Positions 11,510-22,974 of a stretch of DNA of 64,000 nucleotides are shown one piece after another (positions within the stretch are counted from its first letter, which is position 1; each line of letters opens with the position of its first letter). The notes beneath the pieces were generated by a model, which was given only the letters and a program-made list of their open reading frames with translations, was not told the origin of the DNA and did not search any database. The position numbers were made by a program, and so were the translations under genes. This DNA is from Phragmites australis (Eukaryota > Streptophyta > Magnoliopsida > Poales > Poaceae): assembly GCF_958298935.1 (NCBI RefSeq), contig NC_084922.1, positions 1,676,501 through 1,740,500 of the forward strand, written 5' to 3'.

Positions 11510-12660
11510 AACCACCAACTAGAGATTCTTTCTCCTCCTCTTTCTCTTCCATGCCTCATGTATGCCCGGGATCTGCCCTTGGAGCTCCCCGTAGCACGAA
11601 ACGGGGAAGAACCGAAGGGTTGTCGATCGATCGCCATTGCTGCGTTCGCGACCTCACTTGCAGATGCCGATGTTGGAGCCACTAACTACTCGAGCTAGCA
11701 AATCTGGCCTATGCGTTCCAGCACACAGTGCACATCTAGCTTTAGTTTGCCGATCGACCAAGTCAAATATATATGCCCATTTCTACGTGTATACCTCGTT
11801 CTAGCTCTTCTCTTCGCATCCGAGAGTTCAGTACTGCAGCCTGCAACTAGCATGATGATAAGTGGACTCAATTTGGTCCGGGATCTAGTTACTCTGTATA
11901 TATATGACATACGTCTAACAACCAAGCTCTTCGAAATGCTGCACATTCGTGTCATTTCCTACGGTTTTAAGTGAAACCTGAGAAAAAAACGCGTCCCTCT
12001 CGTCTGGACGATTCGACCAATATTTACTGCCGGAACAATACACTCTATCAACCCGTACGAATATACAAATGCTATTTACAGCACTAGAATACACTGTGCT
12101 GATACGGCTATATCTGACCTTGTTTGAATTTACAAATAATATTGTTGGACTAAGGGGAAAATGTCTTGTTTGAACCACCTGTTTTGTGAAATCGTGGAGA
12201 TCACTTAACAAAACATGTTTAGAACTTTTGAAAGATCTAAAAACTGACATGTGTAGGAGAGATGATATTATAAACATGCAAAATTTTAATGTCAGACTAG
12301 ATTCACTTTGTAAGATATAAAATTGACAAACACGAATAAAAAGACAAAAAAAAAGGACGAATAGAATTTTACATATTTTTTGCCTTTTTCTTCAATGTTC
12401 GCCAATTTCACGCTTTACTGAAAAAAACGATTTTGATCGTGAACTCTGCATGGGTCGTATAATATCATCTCCCTTACATGCGATTTTTTTTTCAGAAAAT
12501 GTATCAAAAAATTATGTACATGCTCTATGGCGTGATTTTTAACATTTCCACCATATTGGTGGTTTCCAGCAAACATTTACCCGTTGGAAGGGGAAGAATC
12601 CAAACCACATCAAACAAAAGCATTGTGAGCAACCATACAAAGAACATAAGTATCCATCTC
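11510..12660. other. Intergenic region, no gene seen
   Basis: No supported coding sequence or clear repeat boundaries. Open stretches near 11695-12277 lie on opposite strands without recognisable domains. Confidence 0.5.
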
Positions 12661-13217
12661 ATGCTACTTCTCCATCTCCACAATCATCCAAATTTCCAAA
12701 TCAGCCACCCTGCAAAGAATCCCCACCCAAACCCACACATCGCTCCTCCAAATTTGGCTTCCCAAACACCTCTTTGCTGCAGCAGTCCAGCCAGCCCCAG
12801 CTAGTGCCAGCACTCCCCCTCTTTTTTCATCACGGAGAGAGACAGAAAGTGGCAGCACTCACAAAGTCACAAGGCACTCACGAAGTCACAAGGCTGAATC
12901 CCAAATCCTACTCTTATTATCATCTTGTCTTGCTGCCTCCCCTGTGCCTCCTGCTCTCCAAGCTCCCACACTCCCGAGAAGAGAAAGAAAGGGAGAAAGC
13001 TTCTAGCTTTGCCTCCCCCGTCCCCCCTGCTGAAATGTGATGCTGCCATCCATCCGATTGCTTCTAGTTTAGTCCCCCACTTCGCTCCTCTCCTGGTCAG
13101 TGTCCATCCTGGCCACCACTTCTTCTCTTCTCATGCCACCGCCGCCGCCTTCTCTATTCTTTTGACTGTTTTTGTGTTTCTTGTCGTCTTAGTTATGGGC
13201 TCCGGCGAGGTGGATGG
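12661..13217 (+). promoter_or_regulatory. Promoter-proximal region and 5' leader of the TCP gene
   Basis: C- and CT-rich sequence (for example 12660-12790 and 13080-13140) leads directly into the TCP ORF. The transcription start was not determined, and no single TATA box stands out. Confidence 0.4.
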
Positions 13218-13239
13218 ATGCGCATTGGAGCAGCAGTAA
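13195..13239 (+). other. Overlapping short upstream ORF at the TCP start
   Basis: An ATG at 13195 opens a 14-codon frame ending TAA at 13237-13239, overlapping the ATG of the long TCP frame at 13218. A further ATG at 13214 opens a third frame ([11 protein letters not shown]...) that runs about 47 codons. If the transcript begins upstream, scanning ribosomes meet both before the TCP start, which could lower TCP translation or favour the later in-frame Met at 13503. Confidence 0.5.
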
Positions 13240-14867
13240 CGGCGGCGAAGCAGGCGGGGGATCTGGATCCGAGGCACCACCACCGGGTTCCTCACGGAGG
13301 CGACGGCGCAGGCGGCGGCGGCGGAGGAGGAGGAGGAGGCCAGCAAGAAGCGGATGAGCAGCACCGCCACCATCGGCTGCTGCAGCTCCACCAAGAAGCG
13401 CAGGACCAAGAGCCTCCTGTCCCCGTCTTCCAGCTCCAGCACCTGCAGGCGACGGCCGTGAGGCAGCGGGGCTTGTCCGCCGAGTATGCCCATCTCGCGC
13501 CCATGGGCGACGCTGGCCAGTCCCACCACCACGGGTTCCAGTCGCAGTTCCTGTCCTTCGGAGGAGTCGGCCAGCACCACCTGCACCAGTTCACGGCGCA
13601 GGCGCAGCAGCCTGCGGCGGGCGCGGCGTCTCACTCGCGGTCGCGAGGACGAGGTGGAGGCGGCGAGATTGTGGCGGCGACGTCCGCATCGCACTCGCGC
13701 GTGAGAGGCGGCAGCGGCGGCGGGGAGATCGTGGCGGTGCAGGGAGGGCACATTGTGCGGTCGACAGGGCGGAAGGACCGGCACAGCAAGGTCTGCACGG
13801 CGCGCGGGCCGCGCGACCGGCGCGTGCGGCTGTCGGCGCACACGGCCATCCAGTTCTACGACGTGCAGGACCGTCTGGGCTACGACCGCCCCAGCAAGGC
13901 TGTGGACTGGCTCATCAAGAACGCCAAGGACGCCATCGACAAGCTCGAAGTGATGCCTGCGTGGCAGCCTACGGCGACTAATTCCAATGCCGCCGCGCCG
14001 CCGTCCTCCTCGACCCACCCCGACTCCGCCGAGAACTCCGACGACCAGGCGCAGGCCATCACCCTCGCGCACACGGCCTTCGACTTTCCCGGCGGCGGAG
14101 GAGCCACGGGTGGCGGCAGCGGCAGCGGCACAGGCTTCCTTCCGTCGTCGCTAGACTCGGATTCTATCGCCGACACGATCAAGTCATTCTTCCCCATGGC
14201 CGGCTCGGCAGGAGGAGAGGCATCGTCTTCCACGGCTGCGGCGCAGTCGTCGGCCATGGGCTTCCAAAGCTACACACCTGACCTCCTGTCGCGCACTGGG
14301 AGCCACAGCCAGGAGCTCCGGCTGTCGCTGCAGTCCCACCCAGTCCCAGACCCTATATTTCACCACCATCAACAGCAGCAGGAACGGTCACAAGGCCACG
14401 GCGGCAATGGCTCCGCGCAGCAGGCGCTCTTCCCCGGCTCCGCCAATTACTCATTCGGCGGCAGCGCCATGTGGGCCGATCAGGCGCAGAGCCAGCGCAT
14501 GATGCCGTGGAACGTGCCCGACCCAGGCGGCGGCGGCGCGAGCACCGGCGGCTACTTGTTCAACGTGTCGCAGCAGGCGGCGCACATGCAAGCGGCGCTT
14601 GGTGGCCAAAACCAGTTCTTTTTCCAGAGGGGACCCCTTCAGTCCAGTAACCAGCCCTCCGAGCGAGGATGGCCGGAGACCGCCGAAGCCGACAACCCGA
14701 TGCACCAACACCAAGGAGAGTTCAGCTCCACCGTGTCGGCAATCGGGTTCGCCCCCAGCGTCGGCTTCTCCGGGTTCCGCATCCCCGCGAGGATACAGGG
14801 CGAGGAGGAGCACAACGGCAACGGCGATAAGCCGCCGCCGTCTGTGTCCTCGGCTTCTCACCACTGA
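13218..14867 (+). CDS. CIN-type (class II) TCP transcription factor, miR319 target
   Basis: The single-exon frame of 549 codons encodes a nuclear DNA-binding regulator of leaf and organ cell proliferation. The TCP basic helix-loop-helix domain spans about residues 184-243: [20 protein letters not shown] (basic region), [20 protein letters not shown] (helix I/loop) and [19 protein letters not shown] (helix II). The [20 protein letters not shown] lead-in and the basic-region spacing are those of the CIN clade close to Arabidopsis TCP4/TCP3/TCP10. There is no R domain, so it is not TB1/CYC. RGPLQSS (471-477) is the peptide encoded by the miR319 site. The rest is low-complexity Gly, His, Gln and Ser. 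Residues 137-156 are duplicated at 157-176. The ATG at 13218 gives the longest frame, but the Gly-run N-terminus is atypical and Met96 (13503) is a credible alternative start. The stop is TGA at 14865-14867. Confidence 0.93.
   Translation: MRIGAAVTAAKQAGDLDPRHHHRVPHGGDGAGGGGGGGGGGQQEADEQHRHHRLLQLHQEAQDQEPPVPVFQLQHLQATAVRQRGLSAEYAHLAPMGDAGQSHHHGFQSQFLSFGGVGQHHLHQFTAQAQQPAAGAASHSRSRGRGGGGEIVAATSASHSRVRGGSGGGEIVAVQGGHIVRSTGRKDRHSKVCTARGPRDRRVRLSAHTAIQFYDVQDRLGYDRPSKAVDWLIKNAKDAIDKLEVMPAWQPTATNSNAAAPPSSSTHPDSAENSDDQAQAITLAHTAFDFPGGGGATGGGSGSGTGFLPSSLDSDSIADTIKSFFPMAGSAGGEASSSTAAAQSSAMGFQSYTPDLLSRTGSHSQELRLSLQSHPVPDPIFHHHQQQQERSQGHGGNGSAQQALFPGSANYSFGGSAMWADQAQSQRMMPWNVPDPGGGGASTGGYLFNVSQQAAHMQAALGGQNQFFFQRGPLQSSNQPSERGWPETAEADNPMHQHQGEFSSTVSAIGFAPSVGFSGFRIPARIQGEEEHNGNGDKPPPSVSSASHH
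14627..14647 (+). promoter_or_regulatory. miR319 target site in the TCP coding region
   Basis: The 21-nt stretch beginning GAGGGGACCCCTTCAGTCCA has the form of known miR319 sites in CIN-TCP mRNAs, with strong pairing to the 5' half of the microRNA through CTTCAGTCCA and a few central mismatches. It encodes RGPLQSS, the peptide conserved around such sites. Cleavage would be expected between target positions opposite miRNA nucleotides 10 and 11. Confidence 0.9.
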
Positions 14868-15530
14868 CAGCAGCAGTGGACCACAGATTACTTCACCACC
14901 AACCACCATGAGCATTGAGCACTAAACCATGTAACATCACCGTCAGCTCCTCAACATGCACCCCTGTGAGAATTCTTTCATAATTCTACTGTTTCCATTG
15001 CTGCATTGCTGTTTCATGGACATAATTTGTGATGCAATTTTTATCCTCATCTCAGGTAGTTGATTCGCTGCTGCTTCCAGATGGAATTGGTGATCGCAAC
15101 TGGGAGGAGCAAAGTTTGGAGCTAGCACTCTTATGGATGGTTGGTTGGTCGGTTTTCCGTCTCTTCTGCTGTGTCATTGGTTTTTGCTTCAAGAACTCAC
15201 TCGGAGCTTCTTAGAATTAGTCCTGTGAGAATGCAGCAATTTGGCTGTAGCTGGCCTCTTTGTTGTTGCGTTACAGTAGGTTTAGTTGTTGTTCTAGTTG
15301 CTGCAGTACCTCAAGCTTGTTTACTTTCACTTGCTCTTGTTGGTGACGCATGCACGAATGCCTAATGTGCTTCCTCCTGTGGTTCAGGAGCAGTGGTGCA
15401 TACTTAGATGTTGTTCTTAACCTGATAAGTGGATGGGGACGGAGTCTTCCATTCTCTCATCCTTTTTCTTTCATTCTGTCTTTGCTGTGATTGTCTGTCC
15501 TAAGATCTAATCCTAAGTTTTATTTAAAAT
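14868..15530 (+). other. 3' UTR of the TCP gene with probable intron 14966-15055
   Basis: After the stop, a donor-like 'cccct|gtgag' at 14966 and a pyrimidine-rich 'tcctcatctcag|gtag' acceptor ending at 15055 bracket a T-rich 90-bp stretch, consistent with a 3' UTR intron. T-rich sequence continues to about 15530. The poly(A) site was not identified. Confidence 0.5.
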
Positions 15531-16600
15531 AATCATATACTACTCCTATGTCGTCAAACTCCAAGCTGCCTACTAGTATTTTATCGTTGGCTTTGTTGTT
15601 TCTGAACCTTTAATTTGTTTGGAACTGAGAAAGAGCTGCATGACAATGCCGCTGGCCTTCCTCAAAGCAACCAAAAGGGTAGGGTTTAATCCACGCTTTA
15701 AGCCTTAGAAAACAGTAACCACAGACTCCCCAGACCTAAACACCACTTCCCCCTACCCTATCCACCATGTGATTGGCTTGGCCTCTTTCCCTGCTGCTGC
15801 TGTTGCTGTAGCAGGACTGCAGGAGGACGCAGCAACAGCAACAGCAACAGCAGCAGCTTTGTGCCATCTATGATCTCTTGTATCTATCACTGGGCAAGGC
15901 AAGAATGACACAAGGAAAAGGTTCTCTGTCTCTTTGCGTGTCATTTGTACAGGATTTGTCTGTCCGAAGCCTCTGCGTGTGTGTCATTAGCACAGTACAC
16001 AAGCCTTTTTAACCATTTTACTACTGCACCACAGGCGGGCCGGCCTTAGGTATCTCCAACTATCTCGTTAGCTGCAGTAAGTGTAGGATTTAGATAGAGG
16101 ATACGAGGAAAATGAATACACGTCTTATCAAAAAAATTCGAATTGAATGATTTTTTTTTCACTTAACACACCTTAAAAATTAGGTAGAAACAAGCAAAGA
16201 GAAAAACAAAGAAAAGAATTAATAATTTATAACTTTATGAATTAGATATGAACACAAGTTTCTATTTAAGATCATTTTATGACCTTAGTTATAAAAAATC
16301 CACAACTTTAAAAGAAACTCAAGAAAATGATCATCATGTGAAAAAACTTTTCAAGTTGATAACTTAGAGGCAAGATAATGTGAGGCTCAAATTTGTACTA
16401 TTATACGCGCATTTTATGCCCCTAGTAACAAAAAAAATCAACTTCACAAGGGTGAAAAAATTGTAGCTAAAAAAGAAAAACGAAAATCATAATCGAAAAA
16501 GAAAAACTTGCAAGAGAACCAAAAGCAATAGAAGAAGATGAACACAAGCTAATGCGAGAAAATCAATTTCATTAAGCACAGAGGTTAGCCTTATTTTAGT
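15531..16600. other. Intergenic region, no gene seen
   Basis: A CTG/CAG fold-back (gctgctgctgttgctg ... cagcaacagcaacagcagc, about 15796-15858) is the only clear structure. From 16060 onward the DNA is AT-rich without supported ORFs. Confidence 0.5.
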
Positions 16601-17790
16601 AGACTACAAAGTATTTTTCTCTCACAAAAGCTCTAATTTATTACAAAAGCTAAGCCTATCCTCTCATCTCCTCCAAAATCTATTACTAGATTCTCAAATA
16701 GCGGGCTCCAGCTCCCCTACAGCTTTACCCCTCTTTTATAGGTATAGAGAGATGTCTTAGCCCTTAAGTCTCCTTATTTCCAAAATATCCATCACTTATA
16801 ATAGCCTCATACCTACTATCGGGGTATTTTGTTATATTTTTCGCTACGTCCATCGAACGGCCGTGACACCTCACGACTTAGCTTCGCATTGACGCTTGCT
16901 TTATGATGATACCACGTGCACAATATTAGATAAGCAAACATGTTCCTTCAAACTCCAAAAACATCTTCAATTAGCCCAACATCAAAATCCCTGTCGAAGG
17001 ACCAAATTCATGAAAAATTATGAACACCAGATGTTTCGGTGTGACTCGTCTCTGAACACCGGATCATCCGATGTTTGTACTGACTTCTCTGCTGAAAACC
17101 TTCTAAAAAGCCCTACGGTGAAACCTCCAGTGTGTACCAAGCCCATCACTGGATTATCCGGTGAGTACATCTGCATCAGACCCCTATTTTGCAACCTCTC
17201 TGATAAATGGTTTAGTGTACCCTCTGGTGTTCACTCTGCTCATCGCTGGATTATTCGGTGTGCATCTTCTCTCTAGCACCAAAAACATAATTCTCTGGAA
17301 AATTGTCTGGTGTGTACTGAGCTCTATCCCCGGACCATCCAGTGGGTCAAACTCTATCTAGCACAAAAAACATACCTCTTTGGAAAATGCTCCGGTATTC
17401 ACATCCTTTGAATACCGTCCATCCGGTGCATAGTCCAAGTTTTATCTCTGTATAGAAAAAAAAAACTCCGGTGTGCACTGCCTCTTATCACTGAATTATC
17501 CAGTGTGTATAATTTCCTACATATCGGACCATCCGGTAAGTACAATTTCTCTAAACTCAGAGACAAAAATATAAACTCCATTTTTTTCACCTTTGGTCAA
17601 ACATGATTATATTTGCAATATATAGACATGCTCATGTAACCTAAAACTCATCAAACCAAGACTACAATCTTGTCAACTCATCACAAATAAATCAAGATAT
17701 ATTTTTCACTTGGTTTCTCAGTAAGATATCAATATCATATTTTTGTTTATATAGAGTTAATGCGAGAAGAGAGAAAAACTAGCTACTAGT
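16600..17790. repeat. Retroelement-like repeat with degenerate palindromes (A(C/T)CGGAxxATCCGGTGTGTAC type)
   Basis: Between about 17030 and 17545 a degenerate palindrome recurs at irregular intervals of about 50-100 bp: 'caccggatcatccgatg', 'cactggattatccggtgagt', 'cgctggattattcggtgtg', 'gaccatccggtgcatag', 'actgaattatccagtgtgt', 'cggaccatccggtaagt'. It is preceded by an AT-rich segment with 'cctcttttataggtatagag'. The same kind of array with similar flanks occurs at 50100-51130, so this is a dispersed grass repeat, possibly an LTR fragment. No coding sequence. Confidence 0.6.
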
Positions 17791-18032
17791 GTGTAGCTAC
17801 TCTATAGTGCATTTCAAGATGCTTGTAGATTTTTAATCGCTTATTACATATGGATCCATATTAAACTAGAAGGAAACAATATAACTAGTTCATTAAAAGA
17901 GTTGTGTATTGTATTATCTAGATATGATATGAATAATTTTTATAGATAGTGCTTGACTATATTGTTGAAGACCTTCTTACCTAGCAGTGGCTGATGCAGC
18001 AGTTCTGTAACACATGTCAGATGAAAGAGAGA

Positions 18033-18050
18033 GGGGGGGGGGGGGGGGTG
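18033..18050. repeat. Poly-G run
   Basis: An uninterrupted run of about 16 G follows 'gagagag'. Length is likely unstable in sequencing. Confidence 0.8.
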
Positions 18051-18255
18051 GGCAGCTTTGCTGGCTTCTCCTCTCATCTCCTGTCTGATTGGCTTCCCCA
18101 TAGACTCCCTTGTCTGCTCTCTTGTAACTTTAAGGCTGGTAATATAATTGGCTATGGATAGAGGAGACGGTGAGGCATGTCATGATTCTTGCAGGCTCCT
18201 GCCTTGGTTCCCTCTTGCCCCATTGAATGAGTCGGCATAGTTGCAGAGTGCTTTG

Positions 18256-18421
18256 AAAATAAATTTTATAGGACCCGGTTCTATAAAAACCATCTCCTTT
18301 GTAACGATATGTGTTCACTCTTTCTTTCCTCCTCAGTTCAGCCGTTAAATCAAAAGATAGATAGTGTAGATAGGATCTCACGTAATCTTTCTAGATAAAA
18401 TCCTATAAAATTTACTTCCGA
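18256..18421. mobile_element. 166-bp MITE with 8-bp target duplication
   Basis: Flanks are GTGCTTTG (18248-18255) and ATGCTTTG (18422-18429), matching at 7 of 8 positions. The ends are inverted around 'aaattttatagga' (left) and 'tcctataaaattt' (right). Length and design resemble the element at 11031-11202. Confidence 0.7.
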
Positions 18422-18690
18422 ATGCTTTGCTTGAAAGATGGAATGAGCAATGAACACTTCAATCTATACACCCATACTACTACGACACTGATGAGTGTTC
18501 AAGTGGCTGTCACAAGATACTCATTTGCAGGCTTTAGCCTGGCCCGGCAGCTATGGTTATATATTGTGGGAGATATTTTTGCTATGACAGGAACGCATAG
18601 AGCTACCTTTTTCTTGGACGTACCTGAAGTGCAATATTATACTACAGGTTAGGATTTGCAGTAGTATGTGAATCACATCCCTTGTCTTTC

Positions 18691-18982
18691 CACTACCGGA
18701 TTTTGATACTTTGCCGTGTGCCCACGGCACACGGCAAAGCGCTAAAAACACTCGGCAAAGTGTTTGCCGAGTGTAACACTCGGCATAACACTGTCGGCAT
18801 ACACAGTGCCGGCAAACAGCTGTTTGCCGAGTGTTTTATGTCGAGCACTCGGCAAACATATTCGCCGAGAGCCAAATACGACACTCGGCCAAAAAAACCG
18901 ACCTAACGGCGTCAGGCCCGTAACGGCCGCCGCTTTGCCGAGTGTATAATGTATACACTCGGCAATTTCACGAAATGTAGTG
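18691..18982. mobile_element. Miniature CACTA (En/Spm) element
   Basis: It begins CACTACCGGATTTTGATACT and ends, reversed, CACTACATTTCGTGAAATTG. Both ends lead into 'tttgccg(a/t)gtg' repeats, and the interior is filled with direct and inverted copies of 'actcggcaaa' and 'tttgccgagtgt', the subterminal repeat of a CACTA family abundant in panicoid grasses. No transposase. The adjacent 3 bp differ on the two sides, so the target duplication has decayed. Confidence 0.85.
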
Positions 18983-19326
18983 ACGTGAAAGTATTTTCTA
19001 TGGCAAACCCCACTAATACATACACCAGGTATAGTGATACCTCGGATACTAAAATCCGATAGCATTATTCCTCTAGAATTGTGTTAGTATGAACCTGTTT
19101 TCCACAGATAGTTCATGGCAATGCTGAGTTACAACAATTTATTCATTACAGTTCAGATATATAGGCCGTCCAGTATAAGACACGAACTACAACACTATAC
19201 GAGAGAGTGGTTAGCACACACCTTGAGTTCCACACTGCATGTGTTTCTTCACCCTGATCCTGAATCGAAATTGTATCTGTAGCTTGCATTGCTTACATGT
19301 TTCTTAGATCCTGCATAAAATGTAGT

Positions 19327-19567
19327 GCGTTTGCGGTAGTATTTGTGTTTATACTTTTCCAACCAGTGGTATAATTAAAAATGAGGCTCAAAATTAACAC
19401 GAGTATGAGATTATTCAAGTTTTCATGTGCCAGTGTACAATCAACCTATGTGTTTTACGGCAATATTTTGTGTTTATAATTATCCAACCAGTGGAATCAA
19501 ACTGCGGTTTACAATTAGCACGAGTATGAGATTATTCAAGTAGTCCAGAGCCATTGTACAATTAACC
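19327..19567. repeat. Two-copy tandem repeat, about 121-bp unit
   Basis: Two diverged units (19327-19446 and 19449-19567) share 'gtttata', 'tccaaccagtgg', 'acgagtatgagattattcaag' and 'gtacaat(c/t)aacc' in the same order. No gene is seen in 19000-19670. Confidence 0.7.
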
Positions 19568-19674
19568 CGTTCGAATATGTGCGAAGAATATACCATTTTG
19601 CTCTTATCGATAAACTCGAAGAATGATGTTTTTAACCTTTGAGAGTCAACAAGATACTAATTTGATCGGCAGAT

Positions 19675-20645
19675 TCTCAAGACACCTACTCGGGGGCCCC
19701 TTGTACCTGACGAGGAACAGGACGATGCCGTGCCGGAGGAGGAACAAACGTCGCATGAGCTGGAAGATGAGATCAACTGCTCCATAAGCACATGGATCGG
19801 CTGGTGTTGGATCAATCCAAGGCTACGTCGGGCATCCTCATCTCACCAGAGATGGCTGCTGCGTGCCCACTTACTGGGGTCGGTCACCACTCTCTTACAT
19901 CTCTCGTGGCGACTAGAGAGAGTTGAATAGACGTCTCAACAATTTCTTACGTAATAGATGATCTTCTTTTATTTTTAGGTCGTGTTTGTTTCCTGCTTCT
20001 GATTCTGCTTCTGCTACTGGTAGAAGCCAGAATCCAGAACAAACGGGGTTCTGGAGAAGCCAGAAGCCTGCTTCTGAGTAAAATGAACTAAAGCTGAGAA
20101 GCTCGCTGAGATATGCTTTTCTGAGAAGCTATGTGCTAAGAAGCCAAAAATTTATTGTAGAAACCAACAACCTATTTCCAAAAGCAGCTTTTCAGACAAG
20201 TCAAAAGTACAGCTTTTCAGAAAAGATCAAAAACAGAAGCTCAAACAAACACGACCTTAATCACCTAACGCACCTCAAACTTTAAGTGAGAGCAAAATAC
20301 TCGAAGAGACAAAAAAAAAAGATAGAAAAAAGATAGAATCTATTGTACCTGAACAATCCACCTCGGTTTTCATGTCTCTGAACTGAAAGCATCTATTGTA
20401 CCTGACGAGGAACAGGATATGATGCCGTGCCGAAGGAGGAACATGTGCCACAGGAGCTGGAAGAAGGGCTCAGGAGAAGCAAACGCAAGCCCAAGCCCAA
20501 TACACGGATGACGGGCGCGGAATGGATGGCGAGCCCACACGGCACGTGCGGGCGACTAGAAATAGGCGTGAGCGAGGGAGAGGATGACAGGCTGTGTTTT
20601 GCTGTAAGAACAGACGAACTCTTTTCTATCTGAGCGATGAACTCT
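19675..20645 (+). repeat. Duplicated retroelement-like coding fragment split by a MITE
   Basis: The sequence 'gtacctgacgaggaacagga' occurs at about 19704 and again at about 20398. Each is followed by 'gatgccgtgccg(g/a)aggaggaac' and a 'gagctggaagaag/gat' stretch. The second copy continues in frame into a basic segment (GLRRSKRKPKPNT) of a type often found ahead of copia reverse transcriptase; this likeness is only suggestive. Both copies are short and lack a full domain. The Tourist-like MITE at 19978-20256 lies between them. Confidence 0.5.
19978..20256. mobile_element. Tourist-like (PIF/Harbinger) MITE with TTA duplication
   Basis: The ends are GGTCGTGTTTGTTTCCTGCT and, reversed, GGTCGTGTTTGTTTGAGCTT, flanked by TTA at 19975-19977 and 20257-20259. 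Inner inverted 'gcttctg' and 'cagaagc' copies give strong fold-back. Length 279 bp. Confidence 0.88.
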
Positions 20646-20649
20646 CCAC

Positions 20650-22920
20650 CCCAATCCCCTTCTCCTTCCTCCGATTCCTGTCTGTGACCTCACACAGATT
20701 ACATTATTACATTTCTAGTTATGTATGAAGTATTGTTATAATGAATTGCTTTGTTCATATCGACGACAATATCAGAAGTTAGGAACAATTAAGATGATAT
20801 GGAAACCTAACAAAGTTATTGAATTGTGATATATAATATGCACCAAGTAGTCAAGCAGGTGAAATAAAGGTGTCGCATTTGATATAACTCAATATCCAAA
20901 AAGGTTATCCTTCACTTATTTCGTTCCGATGAAAGCCTTTTATCTTGAACTACCTCGATTACCTTTAACAGACCTCTGATTCACCGCAATCACCTGGGAT
21001 CATACTAACATTCGAACAACATAAAGATCTAGACTACTTCAGTTATTTTTGACAGACCTCTATGTGAGTCACCTCAATCACTTGGGATCTATTCTAACAT
21101 TTAAACAAAGGTCGCATCTAGTTCGTCGAGTACTGTCAAGTGTCAACCATGAATGCATGGTAGTTCAGTCTAAACTACTTCATCCAACAAGATACACACT
21201 AGCTATACTTCACAAAGCGAAACAACGACATGTACCATCACGTCTAGCTTGGGAACCAGATCCCCAACCTTTGTAAACAAAAACAAGGGATGTGCGACGT
21301 CGTGGCCACTGGATGAGGAGACACACGCGAAAGCTACATGGCCTGTGGTGTACAGCAGCATCTGCCGCCTTTTCCTTCTCATGCACGCATCCACCTCAAC
21401 AAACCATCGGAATCACATGCGTTTGCACGGCCATTCATACGCTACCAAAACACTGACGAGCCCCCGCCGGTGACTGTAGCCGGAAAGGAACAGCTGATCC
21501 TCAGATTCGGGGAGCACCACGGCGCTCTCAACAAGAGGTGTCCGACCCGTCGGTACTTCACGTCCAAGTTCAATCCACCAGCCGACAGCGATGCACGCAT
21601 GACGCAGTGGTGCTTGCAGCTGCATGCGGCTGGTATCGCGGCAGCTCCGACACAATGATGGCCGTCGGGATCGCCATGCACGAGAGGCGGCTCAGGCCAT
21701 GTTCCCATTCGCTGCCGGGCAGCCAGGCCATGGCAGGCAGGCGGCCGGCCACTTGGTCTTGATCGCCCGGCCCCTGTACCGCCTGCAGAACTGAACATGA
21801 GAAGCACATGAGGACCGTAAATGCAGCACTGGCGCGGCTTCGTACGTCGGTCGTACTGCCGCCCCCGCCGTGGCCCATCGTCCCATGGATCGGCCGGCCG
21901 CGCTTGGTTAAGTGTACGTACGGCGTGGCGCTGGACGTGATAAATGAGATGCCATGCTAGTGGAGTGCTCATGGGGCCGCTCGTTCGATCGAGACCTGTA
22001 GATTCTGCCGCGCGCGCGCACATAGTTGGGTTTGGACGAGGCATTCGCCGACCGGTCGCTCACGCTCCGACCAGCGGCGCGAACCGGCCGGAATGCGAAG
22101 CAGCTACTTGGCGTCAAGTGCTGAACCCTGGCACATGAACAATGGAACGGCCGGTAGTTGCGATATTGCCGTGTGATGTTTTTGTTATTGGACGGTTATT
22201 TTCTCTGGGACTGGGAGAGAACGTCGCTTTCATGCATGTGGAGTGGACTAAGACGGACAAGTCCGGCAGCGGCGAAAGGGAAGAGACGATAGCTGTTGAT
22301 CAGTGATGAGCTGACGATGGCGAGGTGGCATGCATCACCGCTGTACCCGCTGAGGCCAGTGCTGTCACTTGCAGAGTTGCAGTAGTCTCCATATGCATGC
22401 AGTTAGCAGTGGGCTGAAAGCGAGAACTGCCATCGCGCATGCATGCATGGCACCACCACAAGCACCGCCATCTCCGGCTATTCATGCTCGTGATATTTTT
22501 CGTACTCGTATAGGAACCAAACTGTTCCGCACGAAACTCTTGGGTTCCAAACAGAATGCCCCGACGGGGCTGTGTTCTTCTGACAGTTCGGACAATCACG
22601 TCGGAAGTAATTAATTTGTGTCACGTTTAGCATATATAGACTGTTCGTAGTACTAATCAATACTGTAACTCTGTAAGATTAGATGAGATAGATAGTATCC
22701 TATAAATGGGTAATTTGTCTACAGGATATTAATAAAATGTGATTTAGTCTGTTGTTAAATTTTTTTTCTTATTTGTAGGACACTATCCAGTGTCCTATAG
22801 ACAAAAAAAGTGTCCTATAGAAAATAAAATAACAGTGTTCTACAGATAAATTTACGAAAAAAATAGTATTCCCTGACAAATTTTCCTATCATATATCCTG
22901 CACCATCCAGCTAGCTGTAC
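20650..22920. other. Intergenic region, no supported gene
   Basis: 21240-22140 is more GC-rich and has overlapping open stretches on both strands (for example 21338-21658 plus, 21442-22044 minus). None shows a recognisable domain, start context or splice structure. 'cagtgtcctatag' and 'agtgtcctatag' lie close together at about 22789-22818. Nothing further could be assigned. Confidence 0.5.
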
Positions 22921-22974
22921 TCACTTTTCTCGCAGTAGTGCCCGTAGATAGTTGACGGCTTGTCCTTGAGATCA

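Noticed and set aside
13131..14072. 313-codon minus-strand ORF opposite the TCP gene
   Set aside because: High GC content leaves the antisense frame open; the plus strand has the full TCP domain and miR319 site.
15790..15860. microRNA hairpin at the CTG/CAG fold-back
   Set aside because: The stem is made of simple trinucleotide repeats, with no distinct mature region; best explained as microsatellite.
21442..22044. 200-codon minus-strand ORF
   Set aside because: No recognisable domain, low complexity in parts, competing plus-strand frames; not supported as a gene.
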